Source of the DNA: Diphasiastrum complanatum
Lineage: Eukaryota > Streptophyta > Lycopodiopsida > Lycopodiales > Lycopodiaceae
Direction: 5' to 3'
DNA length: 30,221 nucleotides
Assembly: GCA_029204225.1 (NCBI GenBank)
Contig: MU836340.1
Span: 1 to 30,221 of the forward strand
Part shown: positions 1 through 12,645 of the stretch, piece after piece
Layout of the letters: each line of letters begins with the position of its first letter
How positions within the stretch are numbered: position 1 is the stretch's first letter
Translations under genes and position numbers: made by a program
Notes under the pieces: generated by a model
Databases searched by the model: none
Told to the model about the DNA's origin: nothing
What the model saw: the letters and a program-made list of their open reading frames with translations, nothing else

Positions 1-374
1 TAAGTGTGTTTTACATGTGTTTTTATAGGTCGAATCAATATCTTAGTGTGTTGATCATATGTTGATCAAGTTTGTTTAATTCTAGGTATTCTTGGCAGCC
101 TAGTCTTGTGTATTTTCTAAGAATGCAAGTAACTCTTCACATCATAACTTGATTTGGTCACTTGTTGGAAAGTTTGAGAGCTTAAGCAAGAGTGTGTTCA
201 GGCTGGGTTGAGTTTGTAATCCATTCTTAGTGTGTGCAAAGTGTTGCATGTGTTTCAATCTTCCTTTCTATGCTTGGAAACCAATCAGGTTCAAGATAGA
301 AGTGTTTTAGGGCCCTAGATCTTCTGCGATCTCCTTATCCATCATTTGTTGAGAGGAAAGTGAGTGCTAGGTGC
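1..374 (+). mobile_element. Probable 5' LTR (partial) of the copia-type element at 0-2.6 kb
   Basis: This non-coding stretch lies directly upstream of a copia Gag ORF. A CA dinucleotide at about 373-374 is followed by TTAGGACAGAGCCT, a degraded resemblance to the initiator-Met tRNA primer-binding site usual after copia LTRs (TGGTATCAGAGC). That places the LTR end near 374. The LTR start would lie left of the window. No matching 3' LTR was recognised, so the call rests on position and a weak primer-binding-site match. Confidence 0.4.
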
Positions 375-413
375 ATTAGGACAGAGCCTAAAAGTTGAAG
401 AATTATTATATTC

Positions 414-1256
414 ATGGCTTCCAATGGTGGGATCATGCTAGAAACTAATGATAGGTTGAGTTCATCAAACTACTCTACTTGGAAAGTGAGGATGGAGTCC
501 TTACTTGAGTTGAATGAACTCATGGACATAGTTGCAGGAACTGAAGAGAGACCACCCATAGTTCAAGAGCAACAAAGGTCTGATAAGAAGGCTAAAAGGG
601 CTCTTCATATCATTAAAATGAATGTTACCAATGAACTTCTCAAGGAAGTTGATGAAAGTCAACGTGCAAGTGAGGTATGGAATGCCTTGAAGAAGCTCTT
701 TGAATCAAAGTCCACATCTAGGGTATTGACCCTAAGGAGGCAAATATTTTCTAGTAGACAAAGAGAGGGAGAAAGTGCTCATGCATTTGCCTTGAGGGTT
801 AAGTCCTTAAGTGATGATCTAGCATGCATTGATGAAAGCATAAAAGATGGTGAAATAGTCCAGGTTATGTTGAATGGTTTGCTAGATGAACATGCTAACC
901 TTGTGCAAAGTTTTGCCATTCAAAGAGTCTTGCCAAGTGTGGTTGACTTGCAAGAAATCTTATTGGCTGAAGAACATAGGTTGCAATCAAAGCTTGATGG
1001 TGCATCCTTGCAAGGTGGAGGTGAAGAGGCTTTCTTCACAAAAGACAAAGTCAAAGGCAAAGGGAAATGGTCCAAAGGTGGTAACTCGAATCATGATGAT
1101 CACTCTTCCTTCTCCTCTTCTACTTCTTTTAGAAAGAAAGATAAGTCAAAGTTCAAGTGCTTTTATTGTGGGATAAAAGGTCATTTTTCAAATGAATGTC
1201 ATAAGAAGCAAAGTAATGAAAGTCTAAAGAGCTTCCTTATGCTAGATCTAGGTTGA
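414..1256 (+). CDS. gag: Ty1/copia Gag polyprotein (UBN2 family) with zinc knuckle
   Basis: The ORF encodes a 280-residue retrotransposon capsid protein that would package element RNA in cytoplasmic particles. Residues ~10-190 have the plant copia UBN2 pattern: an N-terminal SSSNYSTWKVRME, then HIIKMNVTNELLKEV, a VWNALKKLFESKSTSRVLTL segment and VMLNGL. A basic, Ser-rich linker follows, and residues ~248-262 form a CCHC zinc knuckle, CFYCGIKGHFSNEC. The ATG at 414 is the first in frame and precedes the conserved N-terminus. The ORF is intact and of normal gag length, but it stops before any protease, so it is either a gag-only element or has lost pol. The Gag at 29.5-29.9 kb on the other strand is a relative of the same family. 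Confidence 0.9.
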   Translation: MASNGGIMLETNDRLSSSNYSTWKVRMESLLELNELMDIVAGTEERPPIVQEQQRSDKKAKRALHIIKMNVTNELLKEVDESQRASEVWNALKKLFESKSTSRVLTLRRQIFSSRQREGESAHAFALRVKSLSDDLACIDESIKDGEIVQVMLNGLLDEHANLVQSFAIQRVLPSVVDLQEILLAEEHRLQSKLDGASLQGGGEEAFFTKDKVKGKGKWSKGGNSNHDDHSSFSSSTSFRKKDKSKFKCFYCGIKGHFSNECHKKQSNESLKSFLMLDLG

Positions 1257-2584
1257 GATCTAATGAGCTTCTTGGAGATAGTTATTGTTGTGCTAACTTG
1301 GCAACAATTGGTGAATCTATGATCATTGTTTTGGATCCATTGGATCTTGAAGATGGACTAGTGCTACCTACTAGTCAAATGGAGTCATGTGGTGCTAAAT
1401 TAGTATCATGTTTGAACTCTTCTACTCATAGATTTTCAAGTCTTGGTGGCTCTTCAATGGAACTACATAGCAATTCCAAAATGGAAAAGGTAAGAAGAGA
1501 GCTAACTTTATCAATAAAGGTGATGAAAACTTGTCTTTGGAAATGGTTGTTGCTAATGACTTATTTACTCATTTGGAAAACGATGGTGCTTTGAGCATGT
1601 TTGAAGAAAAAGGTTCTTTTTCATCCTTATGTGATGAGTCCAAGAAATTCATTTTTGCAACAACTAGTGTCACATGTATTCATAAAGAAAGTAGATCAAA
1701 AGGTTCTATCATGAGACTTGGTGAGGAAGATCTCAAGTCAAAAGAGAGAGATGAATGTGAAGTGTTCAAAGTAGGATGTACCTTGAAAGATGCTTTTGTG
1801 AATGATAGTGAGGGTTCATTATCATTACCTATATCATTTATTAGAAGTCTAGGTTTGACAAGAAAAAGTACTTCAATCATTCTTATGTTGAAGGTACTAT
1901 GTGTTCTTTTCATGGCTTCTAATGTTCGAGATTCTTCCATTTCTTATGATGCAACTATCAAGAGGGATATTGCTAACTTTTGTGGTGTGATCATTAAGAG
2001 GGAGCCTTGTGAAGGAAAGAGCAAAGGAAGAGTGACTCTTGAGAAGATCCAAGGCATGGATCTTAAATCTCTTCATCAACTCAAAGGATGTTATGATTGT
2101 GGTGGAGTGTTCATGCATGATCAAGATGGCAAAAGGTTGGATGAAGAAGACTACATGGAGCAACTCAAGTGGCAATCTCCTCAAGGCAAGGAAGATCTCA
2201 TTGGTGAGCTCATTGAGATTTGGTTTGAGCTCAAATGGGCTGGTTTGATTAGGTTTTGTACTCAACTTCATGTTGGATAGAATTGTAGAAATCTATCTTT
2301 TGGTTTATGATGGTGACATTGTTTTCACTAACTATAGTGAAAGGTTGAAATCAAACAATGATGAGATCTTGTGGGATGTTAATCATGTATTTGAGAGGGA
2401 GTATCTTCAGAGGTTCATATCTGAAGATGTTTATAAGTGCAAAGTCCTTGATGCTTTATTGGAAGATCAAGATGTTGATCTTGAATTGCTTCATCAACAC
2501 CAAGAGGCAAGTAGCAATTGGAAGCTAGTCAAAAGCATCAAAGGAGGGCCACATGGGCAAAGCATTTTGGATCTGTTATTATAG
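1253..2584 (+). pseudogene. Broken ORFs downstream of copia gag, not recognisable as pol
   Basis: Three overlapping + frames cover this stretch (1253-1594, 1531-2280, 2270-2584), the last two running end to end with a short overlap, as if one reading frame had been shifted. None shows protease (DSGA), integrase (HHCC, D-D-E), reverse transcriptase (YVDD) or RNase H motifs. The longest (249 residues) is rich in charged residues and has a CYDCGG pair of cysteines near its C-terminus. Continuity with gag and similar codon use suggest it is internal sequence of the same element, possibly a non-autonomous derivative. I do not recognise the protein. Confidence 0.4.
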
Positions 2585-2729
2585 GTTCTTGAAGGTTCAC
2601 AGATGGTTCTTAGAGCAGCAATTTATTCAAGCTTGCATCGTGTTCTCTGTAGAAGAATAATTACTATTTTTCCTTCAGAATATTCACAACTACTATGCTG
2701 ATTTTAATGGGAGAAGTCATTATGTGTGA

Positions 2730-5210
<2,481 letters not shown>

Positions 5211-5636
5211 CCACCCACCGACCCATAGTTAGTGAAGCACCCGGCGGGATAGAAAGAGGAGTCGACTAAGATGGTGACGATGTCAATAATCTGATGAGCA
5301 CTATCAATCAATCACCATAAGCCATCACCAAGAGAAAGAGGAAGAACACACCGTCACACACTATCTCACACTGACAAAAAGAGAGTACAATAAACCCTGA
5401 ATATAGAGAGAGAGAAAACTAGTAGTTGACTATAGACTAGCCTACAATTACTTATGGTTGGTAATAGCTGTCAACAATAAATCGTAATAGTAACAAGTTT
5501 ATCGCTGGTTTCTAACACTTCTCTCATGTCTCAGCTGAACGCCTTCACTCCCATCTCAGCCGAGCCTCTCTTTCTTACCATCTTGACCGACGCAGGTGCC
5601 TATAAAAAAAAATTAAAATCTTGCTCAGAGCACTCT

Positions 5637-6041
5637 AGTCAGATCTCAACCGGAGCACTCCAGTTGGAGCATTCCAATTGGATCTCAACTGGAGTACTAC
5701 AGTCAGATCTCAACCGGAGCACTCTAGTCAGATCTCAACCGGAGCACTCCAGTCGGATCTCAATCGGAGCACTCCAGTCGGATCTCAACCGGAGCACTCC
5801 AGTCGGATGTCAACTAGATCACTCCAGTCAGAGATCTCAATCGGAGCACTCCAGTCGAATCTCAACTAGAGCATTCTAGTCAGATCTCAACCGGAGCAGT
5901 CCAGTCGGATCTCAACCAGAGCACTCCAGTCGGATCTCAACCAACGGAGCACTCCAGTCGGATCTCAACCGGCACTCCAGTCGGATCTCAACCGGAGCAC
6001 TCCAGTCGGATCTCAACCGGCGGAGCACTCTAGTCGGATCT
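5637..6041. repeat. Tandem array of a 25-bp unit, about 16 copies
   Basis: The unit contains GATCTCAACCGGAGCACT followed by CCAGTCG and repeats head to tail for about 400 bp with scattered substitutions and small indels; some copies gain or lose a CGG triplet. Repeat-encoded ORFs across it have no other support. The array stops abruptly at a truncated copia gag. Confidence 0.95.
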
Positions 6042-6044
6042 CCT

Positions 6045-6460
6045 CAATCATGATGATGGCAAAGTTCTATTTGCCAAGCTTAAAGAGAGGAGTAAGAAGC
6101 AACATCATCACTTCTCTAATGACAAAGCTAAAGACCAAGATGGAGAGAAGGAGGATACCTCTCATGCTTCTAATTCAAATCTCAAGAAGAAGAAGATCAA
6201 GTGCTTTTATTGTGGCAAGAAAGGCCATTATGCCACCAATTGCTTCAAGAAGAAGAATCAACTCAATCAAGCCAACATCACCAATGAGAAAGAAGACTAT
6301 ATTTAAAGTGATGGAGAAGGCTCTCTTATGGCATCAAGCTTCTCCTCTTCCACCTTCAACAAGGATGACTCATGGTATATTGATAGTGGAGCATCTTCAC
6401 ATATGTGTGGCTCCAAGCACTTTTTTTCATCTATTATGCCTTATGATGGAGTCAACCTTA
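6045..6460 (+). pseudogene. Truncated copia gag C-terminus and protease start
   Basis: Read in + frame, this piece encodes a Lys-rich stretch, a CCHC zinc knuckle (CFYCGKKGHYATNC, from about 6202), and then the aspartic protease start DDSWYIDSGASSHMC (from 6364), whose DSG is the catalytic triad. An in-frame TAA at 6304-6306 lies between knuckle and protease. The N-terminal Gag (UBN2) part is missing because the 25-bp array abuts it at ~6041. Protease similarity ends near 6460, where the sequence switches to a - strand integrase fragment. This is a dead copia fragment. Confidence 0.85.
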
Positions 6461-6756
6461 GGCTTCATCTTGAATAGAACTTCATATGGTGCTATTCCTT
6501 CAAGAGTTCCAATACTCCTCAAGGCTTTGATCTTCAATGAGAATTTCTTCTCAACATATGCTTTGAATAATAAGGAATAATCATACACCATAATACTTGA
6601 AGAGAGAAGATATGTGCATCTTGTGTGATCATCCTCCTTTGAAATATTGGACATATAAGAAACAACAAGAGAGTTTGCACTCTCACTTGGATCCAATTTG
6701 TAGATGCCTTCAAATCTTGATCCATATGCAAGGATCTCACCATCCTTCTTAATCAC
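6427..6756 (-). pseudogene. Copia pre-integrase fragment fused to integrase-core end
   Basis: On the - strand, the beginning (near 6756) reads KKDGEILAYGSRFEGIYKLD, matching the segment between protease and the integrase zinc finger. The other end reads APYEVLFKMKPKV (about 6465-6505), matching the conserved end of the copia integrase core (usually TPYE-x-(W/L)F...KP). The HHCC finger and the whole D-D-E core are absent, so an internal deletion joined the flanks. The piece is in opposite orientation to the gag-protease fragment immediately to its left. Confidence 0.7.
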
Positions 6757-6944
6757 ACAATTGTCAATATTGAAATCAAGCCACTATCAAGAAGTTGGCC
6801 AACACTTAAGATGTTCTTTGTAAGCTTTGGGACAAAAAGAACATTGTTGAGAAAGAGATCTTTAGAAGATGCAAGCTTCAAGGGAATAATCCCTACTCCT
6901 TCAATATTGCACTCATGCTTGCTTGCAATGTATATGGTGATCAC
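6753..6944 (-). pseudogene. Copia protease C-terminal fragment
   Basis: On the - strand this encodes a stretch containing VLFVPKLTKNILSVGQLLDS, the hallmark C-terminal part of the copia protease domain (compare LYIPSITKNLLSVGQLLDNG at about 29.1 kb). It leads, with a frame break, into the pre-integrase fragment at 6427-6756. The upstream catalytic DSG part is missing on this strand; a different copy of it lies on + at 6364. Confidence 0.8.
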
Positions 6945-7913
6945 CTTAGTGAACTTGGTAGTGCTTGCTTTGCAGATATTCCCTTGGAAACAAGAAGGAA
7001 GGATGATCCAAGCTCATGGATCATGATTGGATACTCATCCATCAAGGAGGCCTTTAGTGTCTTTACACTCTCTATTTCAAAAGTGATTGTGAATAGAGAT
7101 GTCACATTGCATGAAGATTCAATCTTGGAAGTGGCCGAGATCAAGGCTTCTCAAGAAGCATCACAAGTTATCTTTTTTGAAGGTATTCAAGTTATGATGG
7201 GGCCAATGTGTGAAAAGGAGTTTCTTCTTCATATGATTTCAAGAAGATCTTCAAGATGCATGGCCGAGTCTTTATGGCTCACCTTACATGGCAAAGAGGG
7301 GTATCTTTCATGTTGTATCTACTACAACACATTCATATATGCTTCTCTTCCTTTGCTTGAAATGCTATCTTGCTTCATTGAATTTTTTGGATCTCAAAGT
7401 TCAAGAAAAGCTATACTAGTTTTGTATGATGCTTATGGTATGGACATGTTTCTTGTCATTATTGACTTAGATGTGTTTCCAATACTTTTTGAAAGCAAGA
7501 TATTGTATTGTCAAAAGTATGCTCTTGGTTCTAGTAAGAACAAGATTGAGCTTGGTACTCACTTTTTTGAAAATCATGTTTTCACATGTTTTGAGGCAAA
7601 TTGTAAACTCCTCTTGAGATTAAGTGAAGCATCCAAAGTGGAGACTTACATCCTTGAGAGAGTACCTAGCCTAAAAAAGATCAAGGTAGTCTTTGATATC
7701 AAGATTAGATCCATCATGGATATAGTTCATTGTATGTGGACTAGTCAAGCTAGAAAGCATAATCTTGATAATCATCATTGTTTCACATCTTATAATCTTG
7801 ATCTCCATGATCCTTATGAGGCTTGGAAGCCTCAGATTTCTCTATTTATGGTGCATCCATCATGTGAAACTTTCAAAGCAAAGATCATCATCAAGCATGG
7901 AGGGAGCCCATGA
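6945..7913 (+). pseudogene. Copia integrase C-terminal fragment followed by unrecognised coding-like sequence
   Basis: The open + frame (6915-7913) contains, at about residues 28-65, RKDDPSSWIMIGYSSIKEAF and then VIVNRDVTLHED. These are the typical copia segment after the integrase core (KxDxKSxxCIFIGYS...KVIISRDVxFDE). After about 7150 the frame stays open for another ~250 residues, but I see no reverse transcriptase motifs and do not recognise it. Together with the pieces to its left, it shows an element whose parts have been deleted and inverted. Confidence 0.65.
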
Positions 7914-8112
7914 TCATAGTGGCATATTGGTGGAGCACTCTTCAAAGGCATTGGCAAGAGATCTCTACCAAAGAGATCTTATCATGGATATGGTGAGGGT
8001 GCTGCTATGATGGATCCCTTGGTTGATTTTCACTTCTTATGCATACCAAAGGATCCACTCAAAAAGACTTACAAACTTCTCAAGTGATCTAGTACCTTTC
8101 CAAGCTATTTTT

Positions 8113-8122
8113 TGAGGAGGAG
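8113..8122 (+). other. Polypurine tract
   Basis: TGAGGAGGAG directly precedes TGTGAGAAATTGG, the expected arrangement of a polypurine tract (plus-strand DNA primer) and a 3' LTR start in a plant copia element. Confidence 0.65.
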
Positions 8123-8935
8123 TGTGAGAAATTGGCAAAAATCTAGCTTGGTATTTTCTATGATAGAAGTTTGTGAGTGACTCTCACATGTGTGGAGGAT
8201 GTTCCCACATGTGGAGAATTGTAAAGCAAATCAAAATGTTTGATATAGGGGTCTCATAGAATTTCATAGTCAAGCATTTAGGTGTAGAATGTTGATAGGG
8301 TCAAATTTGGCATAGATGACAAATTATCCATTTCCACTTGTAATGCCACTATTGAGCCAAAATAGAGTAAGAGGCTAAAATCGTACCAATTAGAGTGTAG
8401 AAAAGTGTAATTCTTTTGTTTAACGAATTTTAAGAGGTCCAATAGGATTTAGAGGTGGAACCATGTGTGGTCCAATAGAAATTGGAGGTGTGCTTGAATA
8501 TAGTCCAATAGAATTAGGAGGTGCATGGATCAATGGCCCAATAGGATTCATAGGTGACAAAGTGTGGTCCAATCATAGTAAGCATAGTGGTAGCTCGTGG
8601 ATCTACTAGTATCATTGTACTCCTCATTTTGGATCTAATTGATTTTGAGATTGAGTGGATTTTGAGTGTCATTGAATTTCTAGCTTTCTCTCTCTACCCG
8701 AGAGCTCATGATGGTTTTTCTCTCTCTACCCAAAAAGAGCAGCTTGTTTTTACTTGGAATACTTTTGGAAAACTTCCCACACATGTGAGTGAGAGCTGAA
8801 AGTGATTAAATGCATGTAGTAGTGTTTTCTTGCCATAGATTCAAAGATAGATCTTGAATCTCAATCTAGTCTTGATCTTGGTGCATCTACACACCTTAGG
8901 AGATCACAAGTACATGTTGTGGACAGTCCACACGT
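8123..8935 (+). mobile_element. Probable copia 3' LTR with an internal U3-like tandem repeat
   Basis: The sequence begins TGTGAGAAATTGG after a polypurine tract and has no pol coding. Between about 8433 and 8575 a unit of roughly 35 bp built on GTCCAATAG(A/G)ATT...GAGGTG recurs four to five times. Short tandem repeats of this type are common in the U3 promoter part of LTRs. The right end is not fixed; it lies before the Ty3-type gag remnant that begins near 8936. No matching 5' LTR is visible. Confidence 0.55.
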
Positions 8936-9430
8936 GTGAAATTCAACAATGTGTATGGCGAAACATCTTCCGTTGCTATGGTTCAACTATTTTCGATGAC
9001 CATGATCGCTAAAGCACGTGATTGGTTTTTCAACCTTGAACATGAAGAGAAGACAGACTGGTCAATTTTGAAAGAGGCCTTTATCAAGCATTTTAAGCCC
9101 TTTCGCTTGATAGAGAGTCCTTTTGTCAAATTGAGTAGGATCAAGATGGCAAAAGATGAACGTGTATGAGACTATATCAAGCATTTCAAATGCCTCAAAA
9201 GTCAAATACAAGAACAGTCCTCCAAACAAATGCTCATTATCTGGTTTTTAGTCGGCCTTCCAAGATGGATCAGACATGAGCTTAAATCCAATGATCAATA
9301 CACGAGTCTAAAGCTAGCTATTTCTGATGCCATCAAGGAAGAATATGAAAGATCAGATGTTGACAAATCTAGGGAACGAAGAGTACCACGTGCTCCTGTC
9401 CATGAGTCGAAGCTGATTGAGGATGTCTGA
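8936..9430 (+). pseudogene. Ty3/gypsy-type retrotransposon Gag remnant
   Basis: The + frame has the retrotransposon gag pattern: AKARDWFFNL, then TDWSILKEAFIKHFKP, a segment ending KMAKDERV, DYIKHF, and WFLVGLPRWIRHEL. This is the capsid core found in plant Ty3-type elements. An in-frame TGA at 9167-9169 splits it between ERV and DYIKHF, and a second frame change lies near 9228. The C-terminal part (to about 9430) is Lys/Arg/Glu-rich. No protease or reverse transcriptase follows, so this is a fragment. Confidence 0.75.
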
Positions 9431-10500
9431 TGGTTTTCCTTAAGACCGGGACTTCAACTGAGCAAAGAACTGCAAAAACACCTAGAAGTAGAATGGAGGA
9501 TACAGCCTTCCAGAAGTTAGTACCTGCCAAGAAACCAAAGATGAATCTGTCAATGGCAGATACAAGTGATAAAACAAAGAGACACAAGGGAAGCACTCAA
9601 GCATGCAGAGTTGTGAAGTTGCTGGGAGCTCTCCAAATTTTGAGAATGTCAACCACCTGCAGCAATAAGACATTTTAGTTAAATTGCGGCAAATTGTGAA
9701 AAGCAGTTTTTTGATAAAGACTGGCAACAATAAGCACTTGGTTTTACACAAGTGACCGAGGATCTACGCTTTTCCAAGTGCCGATTGAAGACATCAATGT
9801 AGAAGCGGAGCGACATTATCCAATATGAGTTGCAGTGGGTCCTACAACACATTAGGGGTGAGATGATGTTGGTTGATTCTAATGAATCTCGAAGATACTC
9901 GGCCATAGCTACCCAAGAGCACCTCTCACCTTAAGCCGAGGAGGTCTCTGAGAAGATGAGATGACAAACGGAGACTGAGAGCCGAGTATGAGAGCCGAGA
10001 AATGCTAGTTAGGAATGACAAGCAAGAACTGTGTAAGCCTCATGGTGAATCCAGAAAGATGGAATGACCATGTAGGAACTAGTATTTCTAGGCTAATGTA
10101 ATAAATGCAAGTAGAGCCCTCATAAAGAAAGTAGAGTGAGCCACCTTTTGATGGTGACCTCTAGTGGAGAGCCTAATTCCACTTGTAATTTGTTAAATGT
10201 GGAAATGCCACTAGGATTCCAACTAAGGAGCTCTCTTGGTTATTTAAGAGACTCCCTCTTTGAGAAGAGGAGCTTCTTGTGTATTGTATCAACTCCATGC
10301 TGAAATGAGAAGATCCTTCACGAGTTAGGTGCATCCATTGAGATCCTTGATCATGCTTATTTCTTAAGTGATGCATTCATGATCTTGCCCTTCCCTCCTT
10401 TGTGTGTGGTTGTGGATCATAGAGTGGATTAGATTTTTTGCTTTCCTAGAGTGAATTAATTTTCTTTTCTTGTTTGTGGATTAATGTAGGAATCAGCATT
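9431..10500. mobile_element. Degraded Ty3-type internal and LTR-like sequence
   Basis: No ORF is convincing. From about 10150 the sequence resembles the promoter and R region of a plant LTR: TTATTTAAGAGACTCCCTC at 10240-10258 as a TATA-like element, and shortly after it a short-leader-like CTTGTGTATTGTATC. Its position after the gag remnant suggests leftovers of the same element, but no terminal TG...CA pair could be assigned. Confidence 0.3.
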
Positions 10501-12340
10501 CAGGTAAACTAAATAGGCTAGAAATGTGGCATAATTCTTGCATATCCTCTAGCATTCTAGTTCTTGATGCTCTTGGGATGTCCAAGAATCAAAAGACTGG
10601 TTGGTTTCTTGATTCTTGGACTTCTAAAATGTTGTAGGTTAGTTTCTTGTTTAAGTTCTGTGGATTAATACAGGTGTAGCTTAGTTTTAGAGTGGTTAGG
10701 ATCTGATTGTAACTCGTTTTTAGAGTAGGTAGCTGTAGAAACTGTTGAACGTTCATTTGGGCTGCATGTTGATCTATAGATGAATGTTCATGGCTTGCAT
10801 CTTTGTTTGAGTGTGAGTGCTTTCAAGAGAGAATGACCATGAGTGTCCTCTGACAGGCACAGGACAACATACTACAATGATAATCAGTCTCCTCTGCCTG
10901 AGCTTGGGCTCTGAAACAAGAAGATAATCTAAACAAGTGACCACAGTTTCTACTGACAGGAAGAGCACAAACTCAATCTGTAAGCAAGAAGAAGTAGAAA
11001 ACCAGTAAACATATCCTCCCAGGCAGAGGATCTATCAACAATGTTTATTACTCTATATAAAGCTCTTATGTAGTGAAATAGATATTTAATTGGTCATCAA
11101 CAAATGTTTAATCTAGCAGCCAATACTAACCATTGTTCAGATTTTAAATGTTTTATTTTGGTTATTCAAATTGCACATACCTCCAATACATCTACTCATC
11201 TCATGCATATAGCTTTGCATGATCAAAACTGTATCGAACTATCTTAATCACCAATTACCCAAGCCACAACAGTAGATTCATATGGTTCTGATATTATATT
11301 TTTAATGATCCGCTTTAGTAGTTAAGCCACGCATGCAAATGTATCAAAGAAACAAGGCCTCCACACATTCTACTCATCAATTCAGAAACATATATTTGTA
11401 TTGTATAAGAATCACTGAGATCCATGCTCCAGTCTAATTTAGATTATAATCTCGGCCTGCCACATACTTAGAGTAAGTTTCTTCAGAATATCACGTATTC
11501 TCTAGTGGGCACAACATCTTTTATGCAACCTGTACAAAAATTCACACTCCGAGTTGGATTTATTCTCTCTCGCTCTCCTAAATCCCATTTTAATCTGCCT
11601 CCATTCATGGTGCATATTTACTAATGTTGACATGCAGTCTGCTATTTACATGCAAATTCGCACAGACGAAGAAAAGGCGAAAGAATCACGACACTGTGTT
11701 TCTACACAGTTTAAGGTGACAGGCGAAAAGAGGACACTACCTTACAAAATGCCAACAGTGCCCTAAAAGCTAAGGCACCCTGTAAATCTTATCCTAAGGC
11801 CATTCGTAAGAGTGACACACTTTTCGCATCATGACCAACATTCACTTCAGCACTGGCTAACGTCGCACCCTTTTCACGCTCACCCCATGCAGTTGCGCTA
11901 ACAGATTGGACAACGATTGCAGCCACCCACGATCTCCTACAGACAACACATCCACTCTGTACTTTCACATCTGCACACCTATAATATTATGTAATATATA
12001 TATACTGGACACCATTCGTGCAAAGATGATGAAGAGAGCATAAGAAGACGACATAAACGAAGTAGATGCCCTGAGAATTGATTCTTCATTTTTGTTCAAA
12101 TTAAAGTTTAAGTCCTTTTTACAGATTGAAATAAGCTTTGTTGACATGCGGTTTTGTCCGCTACTATATTGTGCTCTACCGCGTTATTGACATGTATACA
12201 TGATATACTTAATCTGATACAGTTCATTGTTCTACGTTCAGATCTATGTTAATATTGCTATGCTCATCATTCATTATGTCTGATCTTTCTAGTTGTTCTT
12301 ACTGGTAATAGACGATTGACATTTAGTCTTGTCTTTCGTA
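10501..12340. other. Intergenic, no supported gene
   Basis: Only short ORFs (under 75 codons) without family signals occur on either strand. I find no splice-consistent gene, tRNA-like cloverleaf or recognisable transposon domain. Confidence 0.5.
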
Positions 12341-12343
12341 AAT

Positions 12344-12645
12344 CATTCGCGACTAATTATCAGTCGAGCACCGCCTAGCTGTTCGCGAATCATTCGCGAC
12401 ATATAATTTGTCTTGCTATTCGCGACAAATTATTCTTCTGGCGCTTCATCTACTAATGTTTGGCTACATAATCTAGAATGACTATGATTTCTATCACTAA
12501 AGTTCTGTCATTCTGATAGGTGTAGTCATGCTTACGGAGAGAGTCGTATAGTTCATTCCGCTGCGCACGAACATTTTCTGTTCAAGTTCGTTTCTTGTTC
12601 GCTTCTTGTTCGAGTTCATTTCTCGTTCGTGTTCATCATAAATTC
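12344..12645. repeat. TCGCGA-rich palindromic motifs and a GTTCG-rich degenerate tandem repeat
   Basis: CATTCGCGAC occurs at 12344-12353 and 12391-12400, with GTTCGCGAAT at 12381-12390 and TTCGCGAC at 12419-12426. All share the palindrome TCGCGA in otherwise AT-rich DNA. Immediately right, about 12575-12645, a unit of ~11-16 bp with GTTCG/TTTCTTGTTCG repeats several times. This may be a transposon subterminal region or gene leader. Confidence 0.5.

Noticed and set aside
1680-2271. - strand ORFs opposite the copia internal region
   Set aside because: Mirror frames of the + coding-like sequence; no family motif.
5526-5879. 117-residue + ORF of repeated Ser/Gln/Arg units
   Set aside because: It is generated by the 25-bp tandem array, whose length is not a multiple of three, so it opens several frames.
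10173-10376. Small - ORF in the LTR-like region
   Set aside because: No homology signal, and it overlaps TATA-like LTR sequence on +.
12344-12426. CRISPR-like spaced repeats
   Set aside because: Only three to four short copies with irregular spacing in plant DNA; no array structure.
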